A program made the translations under genes and the position numbers. Shown piece by piece: positions 32,653 to 41,842 of a DNA stretch of 42,806 nt (position 1 is its first letter; each line of letters opens with the position of its first letter). The stretch comes from a virus, in the IMG/VR virus record IMGVR_UViG_3300048066_000007, positions 1 through 42,806 of that record, one strand, 5' to 3'. A model generated the notes under the pieces. That model saw nothing but the letters and a program-made list of their open reading frames with translations. It was not told where the DNA came from and did not search any database.

Positions 32653-32798
32653 TACTTTTTATGTACTTTCTGAATATCAAATGACGCTTTTCTTACAGCA
32701 CCTTTATGTGGTTTGTATTCGCCCTTCATGAGCTTGTAGCCTTTACCAGACTTCATCCAATGGTAACCTTTTGGTGCTTGTACTGTCTTCTTAACCAT
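32652..32798 (-). CDS. micro-gene, basic protein
   Basis: 48 residues: MVKKTVQAPKGYHWMKSGKG, then YKLMKGEYKPHKGAVRKA and a QKVHKK end. A GYHWMK-x-GKGYKLMK pattern recurs in small phage proteins of unknown role. Start and stop both overlap neighbours as TAATG. Strongly basic, so nucleic acid or acidic partner binding is possible. Confidence 0.6.
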   Translation of the reverse strand: MVKKTVQAPKGYHWMKSGKGYKLMKGEYKPHKGAVRKASFDIQKVHKK

Positions 32799-33028
32799 TA
32801 CTTCTTGCCTTTCCAGCTTATGCGCTTTTTAGATGTCTTTTTCTTAGCGGCTGTTTTACTCGCCTTGCTTTTGCATTGTGCCATAGTTGGTCTACATGCT
32901 GGGTAACCTCGTTTAGTCTTTGTGCGTGACTTACGACCACAAGGCTTACCTGTCTTGCAGTCAACCCAACCTTTGCCATTGTTTTGAGAGAACCAAGTTT
33001 TTAAGCTGTTACTACTTTTTTTTGGCAC
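32798..33028 (-). CDS. small basic Cys-containing protein
   Basis: 76 residues from a GTG at 33028. The core (WFSQNNGKGWVDCKTGKPCG, then KRGYPACRPTMAQC) has four cysteines and an aromatic WFxxN; this type of small protein occurs in phages and in giant viruses, without a function. The C-terminal third is a Lys-rich tail. It overlaps the end of the upstream micro-gene by 17 bases in another frame. Confidence 0.6.
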   Translation of the reverse strand: MPKKSSNSLKTWFSQNNGKGWVDCKTGKPCGRKSRTKTKRGYPACRPTMAQCKSKASKTAAKKKTSKKRISWKGKK

Positions 33029-33179
33029 TTTTCTTACCCCAATTTTTTGCGCCTACCTTGCGACATTTAACTAAAGCACCTGACCCATAAGCAGAAGGCC
33101 ATGTTCCACCATTTCGTGTGTATCTGCCTTTTACTTTTCTATAACATGCGTCTCGTTTAGCTTTTTTCTTTGCAGGCAT
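33012..33179 (-). CDS. small basic conserved protein
   Basis: 55 residues, MPAKKKAKRDACYRKVKGRY then GGTWPSAYGSGALVKCRKVGAKNWGKK. The CYRKVKxRY and WPSAYxSGALVKCRKxGAxNWG pattern is common in marine phages and some large viruses, function unknown. Two cysteines and many lysines suggest a small nucleic-acid-associated or structural peptide. It is the first gene of the basic cluster, divergent from the + strand gene at 33241. Confidence 0.7.
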   Translation of the reverse strand: MPAKKKAKRDACYRKVKGRYTRNGGTWPSAYGSGALVKCRKVGAKNWGKKSAKKK

Positions 33180-33185
33180 TGCCTC

Positions 33186-33213
33186 TTTCCTTTTAGTTTA
33201 AATTCACTATACT
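33186..33213 (+). promoter_or_regulatory. weak candidate promoter for the lone + strand gene
   Basis: TATACT at 33208-33213 with a poor -35 (TTTCCT at 33186-33191, 16-base spacer). The run CTATACTGTATTTC partly resembles the core of P1 and P2. GAAAGGAATATAAA precedes the ATG, almost the same as the leader of the 25010 gene. Low confidence on the exact elements. Confidence 0.4.
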
Positions 33214-33240
33214 GTATTTCCTATTAGAAAGGAATATAAA

Positions 33241-33435
33241 ATGGACGACCCACATACTATACGCCAAATTGTCTGGGATAGAACTTGGAAACTTGCTGAA
33301 GATGTTCATCAAAACTCTGACAAAAGTGGAAACTTAACGACTGACCAAGAGAATAAGATAGAGGGTTTAGACAAATACCTTTGCAGTGCGCTTGGAATAA
33401 ATAGAAAAGATTTTCCAGATCCAGATGGCGGTTAA
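33241..33435 (+). CDS. lone + strand small gene in the late block
   Basis: 64 residues, acidic and polar, helical in the middle, ending in DFPDPDGG. AAAGG is at good spacing before the ATG. Its stop overlaps that of the converging - strand gene (33432-33435). No family recognised. Being on the opposite strand with its own leader, it is likely expressed at a different time from the surrounding virion genes, perhaps early. Confidence 0.6.
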   Translation: MDDPHTIRQIVWDRTWKLAEDVHQNSDKSGNLTTDQENKIEGLDKYLCSALGINRKDFPDPDGG

Positions 33436-34715
33436 CGATTATAGGGATACCCACGATTTTCCATTCTCCTTATTTCCATCATTATATCATCTATAGTTTT
33501 TGTTGTTAAATCTTGTGATGGAACTGACATAGTAATAGCTCTCGTATCACTAACTTCAGGTTTATTAGCCAATCTTCTTTCTTTTAGATACTTTGGAAGC
33601 AATAAATCTCTAGGTATATCCACAAATGCTCCACCTTTAGTAGATGTTCTATACAATGGAGTATTTGGGACACGAGGTATTGATACAGGATATGTGTTAT
33701 GATCGGTTACTCTTGTTGTAGGTGCATTGTAATCAATTTGACCTATTATGCGACCAGTAGCATCTCCAGTACCCATACCAAACATATCTTGTACAGATGT
33801 AGCCGCTCTTGCTGAAGCAACATCTGGGAAACCTTGGCTATTCCATTTTCCAGTTTCCATTGTTTTAACAAAAAGTTTTCGATCATTTCCGCCTTCTGGT
33901 CTATTTAAAAAATCCCTAAGTTTTTTCATTTTTTCAGGATTGTCTTGAACACCATTTAAACCTGGCCAATTTTCAATACGATCTTTCATAAGATCATCAA
34001 ACTCTTTAACTGATTTATTAGTAATTTTAGCATTCGGCATCATGGCAATAATTGTATCAGATACCATTGTAGAGTAGTCGTTACTTTCACCACCCATGTT
34101 AGTATACACACCAAAAACTGGCTTGCCTTCTTTGGTAATTTCACCAGTTTTTTTATCTATTTTTTGACCTGAAGCACGTTTTGCGGCGTTCATAACTGTT
34201 GTGACAGGACTTTTATTACTTGCACCAAATCTATTTGCATCAAAATTAGATCTTGTCATTGGATACTGATATCCAGCGTCAAGAGGCACAGGGAATGCAA
34301 GATTTTCATCATTTACCCGTGTGAGTACACCCAGATCACTTCGATCCCACATAGTAGGTATTACAGCAACGTCTTCATCAAAAAACCTTTCCAATGGAAA
34401 AGGCTCAACATCAACAACATCATCAGGTTTTATAATCGTGCGTCCAGTTTCTTCAAGTGGAACATTACCAACATTTACTTTAATACGACCTAAATCTGTA
34501 TTTTGCATTTTTTCGCGTGTTGTTAACTTGCTTCCACGATTCATGTTTGAATAATATCTATTCAGTAAAGAACCAAGCGCACCTTGATCTTCGATATATC
34601 GCAAGCCTTCGTCAACTTGCTCTCCTATCGTTTTTATTCCTGTGCCAATAAAGTCTTCAACGTCCAATCCAACTTTATTACCTAGTTTTAATAGGAAATC
34701 TTTGTAATTAGGCAT
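33432..34715 (-). CDS. virion-region protein, unknown
   Basis: 427 residues, polar, Asn/Asp/Arg-rich. Segments such as FGVYTNMGGESNDYSTMVSDTIIAMM and the late DHNTYPVSIPRVPNTPLYRT read like a folded globular enzyme or structural domain, but I recognise no family or active site. The N-terminus MPNYKDFLLKLGNKVGL resembles that of the 32356 gene. The start is coupled to the micro-gene upstream by TAATG. Confidence 0.5.
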   Translation of the reverse strand: MPNYKDFLLKLGNKVGLDVEDFIGTGIKTIGEQVDEGLRYIEDQGALGSLLNRYYSNMNRGSKLTTREKMQNTDLGRIKVNVGNVPLEETGRTIIKPDDVVDVEPFPLERFFDEDVAVIPTMWDRSDLGVLTRVNDENLAFPVPLDAGYQYPMTRSNFDANRFGASNKSPVTTVMNAAKRASGQKIDKKTGEITKEGKPVFGVYTNMGGESNDYSTMVSDTIIAMMPNAKITNKSVKEFDDLMKDRIENWPGLNGVQDNPEKMKKLRDFLNRPEGGNDRKLFVKTMETGKWNSQGFPDVASARAATSVQDMFGMGTGDATGRIIGQIDYNAPTTRVTDHNTYPVSIPRVPNTPLYRTSTKGGAFVDIPRDLLLPKYLKERRLANKPEVSDTRAITMSVPSQDLTTKTIDDIMMEIRRMENRGYPYNR

Positions 34716-34843
34716 TACTTCTTGGCTTTCTTCTTCTTCTTACGTTTTGCAACAGCCCTTAAATCAGCACCAGTAATTTTCTTTTTATTACCTGCAACCG
34801 CCGCTAACTTTTTTTGCTTTGGAGAATACTTACTGTATGGCAT
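34715..34843 (-). CDS. micro-gene, Lys-rich peptide
   Basis: 42 residues: MPYSKYSPKQKKLAAVAGNK, then KKITGADLRAV and a run of lysines. AGGAGG is five bases upstream of the ATG, and the stop overlaps the next start by TAATG. The pattern MPYxKYSxKQKKLAAxAGxxKKITGADL recurs in marine phages. It may bind DNA or RNA; function unknown. Confidence 0.7.
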   Translation of the reverse strand: MPYSKYSPKQKKLAAVAGNKKKITGADLRAVAKRKKKKKAKK

Positions 34844-34844
34844 G

Positions 34845-35174
34845 TTAGCCTCCTAGAAGTTTGTTCATCATGTCGTGGACGCTACCGCCATCGAGCTTCA
34901 TAACCTTTACTTTGACATCTCTACCATCTGGCATTTCCATCATTTCATCGTGGTGGCAATCGCAATCTTCTTCGCCTTCACAATCGCAGTCATCCTCATA
35001 CATATCATCTTCATCGTATTCGTCGCCGAGTACATGCTCTTGGTGGCACAACAATAAGAAGTTAACGAGTTGCTCTTCTGATAGCTCTAGTCCATCAGCG
35101 TCATGTGGGAAGCCCATTTTCTCCTCAAAGAGAATTGCATTGTCTTCCATATTTCCGATATTTACTTCAGCCAT
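34845..35174 (-). CDS. acidic protein with Cys/His metal-site candidate
   Basis: 109 residues. The N-terminal 50 residues are helical (DGLELSEEQLVNFLLLCHQEHV). An acidic stretch (DEYDEDDMYEDD) leads to C63, C65, C71, C73, H74 and H75, a CxC-x5-CxCHH cluster that could bind zinc or another metal. The C-terminus is short and helical. AGGAGG precedes the ATG. No known family. Confidence 0.6.
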   Translation of the reverse strand: MAEVNIGNMEDNAILFEEKMGFPHDADGLELSEEQLVNFLLLCHQEHVLGDEYDEDDMYEDDCDCEGEEDCDCHHDEMMEMPDGRDVKVKVMKLDGGSVHDMMNKLLGG

Positions 35175-35175
35175 T

Positions 35176-35526
35176 TTAACCTCCTAAGTTACTTGGGCGC
35201 ATTCTAGGCATTGGGGATTGCATACCTAAATTATCTGGACGCATTTGTGGCATTGGAGATGTTACTTCAACCATACCTGCCGCTTCACCTGTAGGTAAAT
35301 CTTCTTCTATAAGTCTACTACTATCAGCATCACCCATAGGAGGCATCGCACCCACAACACTACCAAACATCTCACGTTGGCGATCAGTAAGTGCGCCACC
35401 ATTTTGGATCATTCTGCCAAGATCCATTAATTCTTTTGCAGATGCTTCATCCATGTCATTTGGATTAATGCTTTGCAGAAATTGTTTAAGCAGTTGAAAG
35501 TCAGGGTTTTCTTCGATGTTTGGCAT
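35176..35526 (-). CDS. small Met/Pro-rich protein with terminal repeat
   Basis: 116 residues from the ATG at 35526, chosen for the AAAGGAGG six bases upstream; a frame opening at 35559 is rejected. The C-terminus is a two-copy SPMPxMRPxNLG repeat. The middle is helical and acidic (MDEASAKELMDLGRMIQNGG). Composition resembles that of the genes at 8677 and 37611. Function unknown; a virion or assembly factor is possible. Confidence 0.55.
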   Translation of the reverse strand: MPNIEENPDFQLLKQFLQSINPNDMDEASAKELMDLGRMIQNGGALTDRQREMFGSVVGAMPPMGDADSSRLIEEDLPTGEAAGMVEVTSPMPQMRPDNLGMQSPMPRMRPSNLGG

Positions 35527-35548
35527 AACTGCCTCCTTTTGTATGTTT

Positions 35549-37606
35549 CTATTCTGCACTCATTCTTGCGCCAGTTAAATATTTTTCTTCAATGTATGTT
35601 CCGTCTGGAGTTTTATACATCACTGTACCATCGTCTAATGTTTGTTTAGATAACAATTCATCAATTCTTATTCCAGATGCGTATCTACGCAACCAATCTG
35701 GCATACCTACGCCTGAACCACCTTTGTAGTATCTACTGAATATATCATTAGCAACGTCACTTCTTGATCTATCATTGTTATCGTCTGACCCACTCATCCG
35801 ATTTTCTTTTGCTTGAGAGAAAATAGATGTTGAATCTTGATCAATTCTGTCTTTTGAACTGCCTCTATAGCTACTTGGATTGTAATCTACAGTGGTTGTG
35901 CCATCATTATATCCAACATACTCGCCTTGTTCGTTATATATTGGAGTGGCTCCATTTTCCAAAGCCTTAGTCTGTTCATCTATAACAGACTTTCGCCCTT
36001 CAATGCCAACTTCCAACATCTTCTCACCTAAGTAGCCACCTATTAACGGAACAGTCATACCTGGCAAGAATGATGTAAAGTATGCCAAATCACTTGGCGG
36101 TATATCTCTGCTCATTAGCTGATTAGCCACTTTAGCATTAGCGGCGGCTTCAGATAATCCAGTTGTATCAACTCTTAGGTTGTTGCTGAAATCATCAGAT
36201 ACGCCGTAAACGTAGTCTGGATTTTTACCTTCAGCATCATAAGTATAGCCACCGCCTTCTAGTGATTTACCAGTCATAGTATTAACCAATTGACCATTTA
36301 CATAAGCGGCTCTATCACCAGGTGTAAATAGGTTTGCCAGTGTTTCTCTACTTGAATTTAATATCGGCGCACCACCAAGCCCGCTAAAACTTCCAATGTT
36401 ATTTTTTTGATTATCAAAAGTACCACGAATTACGTTGCCAGTAGATGTCATTTCACCAGGTGCTATTAATTCACCTGTAGCATCATCGACAAGCTGACCA
36501 CGAACATATGAAGCTCCATCATTTGGTGTAAAGAAGTTAGCCATCTCTTCAGCTTGCGTATTGTATACATTCTCAAGGCCACTGTAATTTGCTGTCGTCG
36601 TCGCAAACTGAGGAGCATTTCCTGACGCAACCGACGACAATGCACCCACTTGCTCACCTTCAACTACAGGCTCAACATTTCTTAAACCATATTGATCAGC
36701 GAATGATGGACTTGCACCAAAATCTTTAAATCCAGACTTAATAAATTTTACCCAGTCTCCATCATTTGCAGACCCTGGTGAAAGAGCAAACTCACTGCCT
36801 TCGTCAAATGATGCTTGACCTATTTTTCTAAATCTTTCCCTATCTTCTGGGCTACCATAGGCAAGTTGATTTGCTACTAAAACATCTTGACCAAGATTGT
36901 TCATTGTTTCTGGTGTGCCAGTGTATGTTCTTGTTTGGAATCCTTGACCACTGTCTTTAAATTCAAATCCATCGCCAGCATAAACGCCATATCTACTAAC
37001 TTGACCAAGTGTACCTTTGTCACCATCCATAGATACTGGATCGATACTTAAATCTTTTGGACGAAATCTTGGAGTTTGTGATGATTTGTTAAGTGAATCA
37101 ATATATCTTCTACTTATATCGTAATCATTTTGTTGAAGCTGTAATGTTCTAGCATTACCACCTGTATTGTCTTGTTGCATGTAAACAGGAGATGAAGTTT
37201 CAAAAGGAGTAGAAGTTAGCTCACTAGGCTCTGGTCCATCTGATCCCGCATATTCTAAATAAGGACGATCTTTTCCAACAAACTGAATATTTTTTAAATT
37301 ATCAGTTACTGAAGGAGAAGAAGCAATTACTGAAGGAGCAGAAGCAATAACACTAGGTGGAGGAGTTGATGGTAAAGCTCCATAATTTACAGTAGGAGTA
37401 CGATCTCGTCTATCTCTTGATGTATTAACTACTGTTGGCTTTGGTGGCGTATATACTGGCTTTGGTGCAGAGAAAGTTGCCGCCGCACCTTTTCTATCTG
37501 CCCTTGATCCTCCGCCACTACTCGCCGCGCCTGAACTAGATCCACCTGAACCACCACCACCGAAGCACATAAAAACTGGATTCTTTGGAAATAAATTACT
37601 GATCAT
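35549..37606 (-). CDS. large low-complexity virion protein
   Basis: 685 residues. An unusual N-terminus (MCFGGGGSGGSSSGAASSGGG) follows the first dozen residues, then a Pro/Ser/Arg region. A two-copy domain of about 60 residues (ANFFTPNDGASYVRGQLVD and ANLFTPGDRAAYVNGQLVN) lies past the middle. No enzyme motif. The ATG at 37570 is a possible alternative start. Position between portal and small virion genes suggests an internal or tail-tip protein. Confidence 0.5.
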   Translation of the reverse strand: MISNLFPKNPVFMCFGGGGSGGSSSGAASSGGGSRADRKGAAATFSAPKPVYTPPKPTVVNTSRDRRDRTPTVNYGALPSTPPPSVIASAPSVIASSPSVTDNLKNIQFVGKDRPYLEYAGSDGPEPSELTSTPFETSSPVYMQQDNTGGNARTLQLQQNDYDISRRYIDSLNKSSQTPRFRPKDLSIDPVSMDGDKGTLGQVSRYGVYAGDGFEFKDSGQGFQTRTYTGTPETMNNLGQDVLVANQLAYGSPEDRERFRKIGQASFDEGSEFALSPGSANDGDWVKFIKSGFKDFGASPSFADQYGLRNVEPVVEGEQVGALSSVASGNAPQFATTTANYSGLENVYNTQAEEMANFFTPNDGASYVRGQLVDDATGELIAPGEMTSTGNVIRGTFDNQKNNIGSFSGLGGAPILNSSRETLANLFTPGDRAAYVNGQLVNTMTGKSLEGGGYTYDAEGKNPDYVYGVSDDFSNNLRVDTTGLSEAAANAKVANQLMSRDIPPSDLAYFTSFLPGMTVPLIGGYLGEKMLEVGIEGRKSVIDEQTKALENGATPIYNEQGEYVGYNDGTTTVDYNPSSYRGSSKDRIDQDSTSIFSQAKENRMSGSDDNNDRSRSDVANDIFSRYYKGGSGVGMPDWLRRYASGIRIDELLSKQTLDDGTVMYKTPDGTYIEEKYLTGARMSAE

Positions 37607-37610
37607 AATT

Positions 37611-37889
37611 CTACGCTCTCATAGGTGGTTGATTTGGTTGCCCCGGCATAGGTGGCTGTTGTGCTTGTGGCATTGCGCTTGCAAATGCGCCTAACGCACC
37701 TACATCTCCGCCGCCTGCCATTCGACGCTTTATTTCCATTACTTTATCAACCAGATATTTGTTCATGTCAATTGGTTGCTGACCCCCACCTTGGGAGGGT
37801 AGTGGGGGCGCACCTTGTGGTCTTTCTTGTGGTAAACCTCCAAAAGCCGCAGGATTTATTGGTGGCAAGTTATACTGTGGGGGGTACAT
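37611..37889 (-). CDS. small Pro/Gly-rich protein
   Basis: 92 residues: a Pro-rich N-terminus (MYPPQYNLPPINPAAFGGLP), a helical centre (MNKYLVDKVMEIKRRM) and a Pro/Gln-rich C-terminus. GGAGG lies eight bases before the ATG, which sits inside the 3' end of the portal gene (20-base overlap). Unknown function; low-complexity ends resemble other small late genes here. Confidence 0.5.
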   Translation of the reverse strand: MYPPQYNLPPINPAAFGGLPQERPQGAPPLPSQGGGQQPIDMNKYLVDKVMEIKRRMAGGGDVGALGAFASAMPQAQQPPMPGQPNQPPMRA

Positions 37890-40338
37890 TCTTCATTGCC
37901 TCCATTTGAATTTTAGCATTATTTTTTTCTCGTTCTAGCTGTAGGTCTGCCTCCAACTTAGTGATCTTGGCTTGCATGTCAGCTTGCGCCTTCGCCATTT
38001 CGATCTCCATGTCTTGTCTCGCTTCAGCTTGTTTGATCTCGATGTTTGATTTGGCTTTAGCTTGATCCGCTTGAATTTGTGCTTGCGTTCTAGCCTTGAG
38101 TGCTTCGCTTTCAAGTTTAGCAAGTTCCTGTGCATATTGCAGTGGATTGCCTTGCTGGCCTTGTTGTCCGCCCATCATGCCTTTCATTGCCTCGATTTGT
38201 TTCATCTGAGGTGATGCCTTCACAACTTCAGCCGCACGTTGGCTGATTAGACGATCCATCTCTGGATCTACTTCTGTAAACTTGAACTTAGGATCTTTGA
38301 AGTCTGGCAACATCGGCATTGGCATATTGATACTTGCCTCCATGCGTTGACGATAGAGAAGCGCAATGTGTTCCGCGATATGTGCGATTAATACAGGTTG
38401 CATAGCTTTCGCACCAGGATTTCCTGCCAACGATGGATCTTGCAAGAACTGCATGTGAACTGCAATGTGTGCATCGTGATCTTGCTCTGGGAATGCACGA
38501 ATACCTTTGCCGTACAATACGCTCATATTCTCGTCAATTGGATCCATTTGCACAGCTTCTTCTGGCTTCTGCAATATTTGATCTATGTTCGGAATCCGAA
38601 GTGCCTCGTACATACGTTTGTATGCCTCGTATAAATCATGGAATTGTGGAGCAGATCGTGACATCTCCAACACAGCTTGTGCTTGTGCAATGCGCTGTGC
38701 TGTTGAGAATATGTTTGGATCACTAACTGGTATGATATCAATTCGATCATCAAAGTCAGTTCGATAAATGATATCATCCGCACCAGCTTGTGAGAAACTA
38801 AACTCGTCAGGTAAGTTTTCAGCGTTTAGATCTGCCAGTAATTTAAACTCTTGCCCTTGTGCGTAATGCAATCGCTTGTGTATCGCACTGAATGCCTTCG
38901 ATCCTTGCTCGATCAACGCAACAGTTGAACCAACAGGTGCATTCGGATTTACATCTCCGACATTTAAATCTGCCGTACTTGCAAATCTCTGCCCAGCATC
39001 AACCATAAAGCCTAGCAAATTAAACAGAGATCCACTTGGCTCTTTAAACGGCAATGGCATAATAGCTTTGTTGATATCATCAACTGTACTGTCGATATCA
39101 TTAAACTCGCCTGGACTAATCTGCATGTCGCCACCTTGGACGCGACCACGCAATTTAAATCCACCTTGCATGTTGCTGAATGCGGCACTGTCTAGCAATG
39201 CACGCAACGATCCAGTCGCCGCTTTACCCAAACCACCAATCATGTGGTACAAGCCAAAGCCATAGAACCCTAAACCTGGCAAGAACTTGTATGACACAAA
39301 CCAATCGCGGCGTTGCTTCAATTCATCGTCTTGTTTCCAGTTGCGTCTAATGCTCACAACATTTTGGTTTTCGTAGTCAATCGTGATGACATACGGCAAT
39401 GCAACTGCATTATCGTCAGATTCGCCATCAACCATTTCTTCGCCATCGAATCCGTCAAACAAATCGTACACATGCATTTCGAGCAGTGTCATTACATCAT
39501 CGTTGCTATCATCGTATTCATCGACGCCTTCAATCTCGCCAATTACATCACCTGATGGATCAATTGTATCTCCGCCAGCATACTTAGTCGGTAAGTAATA
39601 TCCGTTCTGCACATAACGATTGAAGTCGTTTTTTGGCATACGAATAATATGCGTGTAGCGTGGCGATGTGTGTAAGTCTTTACTTTCTGGTGCTACCACA
39701 AAGTCCTCTGCCTTTACAAAGCTACTGCATTGGCGATCCATGTTTACATCCCACCAAACCTTCTTGAAGGTATGACCTATTAACGGAAGGTGAAATAGCA
39801 TCTGATCTAAGTCAGGGAAATACTCAGGCATTTCCTGAGTAATTTGGTAATTCATAAACTCACGAACACGACGACCTTGCTCTTCTAGCTTTTCGTCTGG
39901 GTTGCCTATGATTACAGATTTAACTGGCCCACCTGATGGGTAAAGCTCTGCAATTGCCTTCGCATTGAATTGAGTTGCCGCTTCAGCGATTAACGGATGC
40001 ACTACAACTGAAAGTCCGCGTGTGCCACGTTCATCTTCGCCTTCGTCAAGTCCGCCATCTGGATCGAGCGTCTTCAATCCTTCTTTGTAGCGTTCCTTCC
40101 ACTCTGACCGAGCTTCTTCGTCATTTTCGTAATAACCTACAAGTTCTTGCGCTTTTCGTGCGAGATCTCTTTCATCCATCTGTTCAGCTAAGTTGGAATC
40201 AAATTCTGCGGCATCTGCCTCGTCCATTGCATCTAACTCTGGGTCACCAATCAGAACATCGCCATCTGCAAGCTCCTCGATCATTAACTCATCACTAGGT
40301 GCGCCTTCAGCAAATGGTATAATATTTGGGTCAGCCAT
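37870..40338 (-). CDS. portal protein
   Basis: 822 residues, large for a portal, as in P22-like phages. An acidic N-terminal tail (about 1-70) precedes a core with VVVHPLIAEAATQFNAKAIAELYPSGG, FMNYQITQEMPEYFPDLDQML, PLIGHTFKKVWWD, KAEDFVVAPESKDL and YKFLPGLGFYGFGLYHMIGGL, which recur in podovirus portals. From about 690 on a long Gln/Lys/Glu coiled coil forms the barrel region. It forms the ring at one vertex through which DNA is packaged. The start overlaps the terminase stop by eight bases. Confidence 0.88.
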   Translation of the reverse strand: MADPNIIPFAEGAPSDELMIEELADGDVLIGDPELDAMDEADAAEFDSNLAEQMDERDLARKAQELVGYYENDEEARSEWKERYKEGLKTLDPDGGLDEGEDERGTRGLSVVVHPLIAEAATQFNAKAIAELYPSGGPVKSVIIGNPDEKLEEQGRRVREFMNYQITQEMPEYFPDLDQMLFHLPLIGHTFKKVWWDVNMDRQCSSFVKAEDFVVAPESKDLHTSPRYTHIIRMPKNDFNRYVQNGYYLPTKYAGGDTIDPSGDVIGEIEGVDEYDDSNDDVMTLLEMHVYDLFDGFDGEEMVDGESDDNAVALPYVITIDYENQNVVSIRRNWKQDDELKQRRDWFVSYKFLPGLGFYGFGLYHMIGGLGKAATGSLRALLDSAAFSNMQGGFKLRGRVQGGDMQISPGEFNDIDSTVDDINKAIMPLPFKEPSGSLFNLLGFMVDAGQRFASTADLNVGDVNPNAPVGSTVALIEQGSKAFSAIHKRLHYAQGQEFKLLADLNAENLPDEFSFSQAGADDIIYRTDFDDRIDIIPVSDPNIFSTAQRIAQAQAVLEMSRSAPQFHDLYEAYKRMYEALRIPNIDQILQKPEEAVQMDPIDENMSVLYGKGIRAFPEQDHDAHIAVHMQFLQDPSLAGNPGAKAMQPVLIAHIAEHIALLYRQRMEASINMPMPMLPDFKDPKFKFTEVDPEMDRLISQRAAEVVKASPQMKQIEAMKGMMGGQQGQQGNPLQYAQELAKLESEALKARTQAQIQADQAKAKSNIEIKQAEARQDMEIEMAKAQADMQAKITKLEADLQLEREKNNAKIQMEAMKNVPPTV

Positions 40339-41842
40339 AGAGGGTAATCCTTTGTTTTTCTACTGGCTCGTCGTCTTCAGGGTCTTCACTGTGACCAACA
40401 AACCATCCTTTTCGTAAACGCAACCAAGCCTGTGTACAAGTATCAACAACGTCATCGTTGGGGTGTGCAGGAAAGGCCGCGCATATGTCTATTAAATCTT
40501 TAGCCCATTTTCGATCAGAAGGGTAGTAAATTCTTCCGTCTTCTAAAAGTGCGCTCGATGCGTGCGCTCTGGCTTCCTTATCTCGGTCAGGAGAATAAGC
40601 TAAAACTGGTATGCCCGCCATGCGTAAGTCTTGCAGTAGAGACTGGCCTGACGCTTTCTTCTCGATCAACACAGCGTCTGGCTCCCAATCTTCATAAGAC
40701 TCTTGTGCAATCCGCCTTAACTCTGGGTAGCTCACCTTATCGTACCAAGCCTCCAATACAATCGCACACATTGCGCCTTTGTGTCTGAATACACCCCAAG
40801 TTGTTCTGGCACTAAAGCTAGAGCTTTCCTTGGCTTCGAATGCAGTATCCCATGACTGAAGAACATATTCTATCTCTGGTAAGTCTGGCTTTTCCCAAGG
40901 AACCCACCACGATGCTCTCAGGATACCACCACCTTTTGGCGATGGCCTTTGCTGTAACTGACCAGCAGATGCATAAGAACCAAGAGATCGCTCCAGAGTT
41001 GATAAAGTTTTCTCGTCAATTCTTTCAGGCCACAGCAACTCGCCTTCCTTTGTTCTTGGATCAGTAAACCCAAGTGACGACTTCATCGGATTCGGCGCAC
41101 CCACTTCGTAACGAGCGGGCAACATTAGGTGATCCCATTCGTCGCCAAGTTGATTTGCCAAGACGTGACCTGTTAGATCCTGTTCGTGTAGCCTCTGCAT
41201 AATAATTATAAATGCACCAGTCTGCGGATCGTTTAGTCGTGTCTGCATAGCCTGATCCCACCAATCCAATACACCTTCACGAACTTTAGAGCTATCTGCC
41301 TCCACAGAGTTGTGTGGATCATCGATGCAGATGATGTCACCACCATCACCAGTTAAAGCACCACCGACTGACGTTGCGATTCGATAGCCTGTCTTATCAT
41401 TCTCAAATCTCTGCTTTTGGTTTTGATCGCTTGTCAAACTAAATTTGTCATTAAAGTGATCTTTGTACCACGGACTGTCGATTAACCTTCTACACTTCGT
41501 GCTATCTCTGATCGACAAGGAGCTTGCGTAAGATGCATAGAGAAACTTTTTGTGAGGTTGGTGCGTCCAAGTCCAAGCTGGCAGAGCAACAGCCACGCTG
41601 ATTGACTTCATGTGTCGAGGTGGCACGTTTATGATCAGGCGTCTGATATCACCCTCGACTACAGCCTGAAGGTGATCACTGATCGCATCTATGTGCCAGT
41701 TGTTCTTGAAGGGAACGCCAGGTTCAATCGTAGGCCAACTAGCCTTCGTAAATTCCCTCAATGATCTGCGATACTTCTCCGCTCTCACCTGTTCCAACGT
41801 CAGTCCTGCTAAATGCGTCCTCAATTGATTTGAGCTGATCAT
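40331..41842 (-). CDS. terL: terminase large subunit
   Basis: 503 residues. The ATPase part has a Walker A-type NVPPRHMKS at 72-80 and Walker B IICIDD at 170-175; the nuclease part begins at SWDTAF with D332, followed by VLIEKKASG and DD in HPNDDVVDT. It packages DNA by ATP-driven translocation and cuts concatemers. The ATG at 41842 gives a 104-base overlap with the small subunit gene; a TTG near 41762 (before REFTKASWP) is an alternative. Confidence 0.94.
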   Translation of the reverse strand: MISSNQLRTHLAGLTLEQVRAEKYRRSLREFTKASWPTIEPGVPFKNNWHIDAISDHLQAVVEGDIRRLIINVPPRHMKSISVAVALPAWTWTHQPHKKFLYASYASSLSIRDSTKCRRLIDSPWYKDHFNDKFSLTSDQNQKQRFENDKTGYRIATSVGGALTGDGGDIICIDDPHNSVEADSSKVREGVLDWWDQAMQTRLNDPQTGAFIIIMQRLHEQDLTGHVLANQLGDEWDHLMLPARYEVGAPNPMKSSLGFTDPRTKEGELLWPERIDEKTLSTLERSLGSYASAGQLQQRPSPKGGGILRASWWVPWEKPDLPEIEYVLQSWDTAFEAKESSSFSARTTWGVFRHKGAMCAIVLEAWYDKVSYPELRRIAQESYEDWEPDAVLIEKKASGQSLLQDLRMAGIPVLAYSPDRDKEARAHASSALLEDGRIYYPSDRKWAKDLIDICAAFPAHPNDDVVDTCTQAWLRLRKGWFVGHSEDPEDDEPVEKQRITLYG

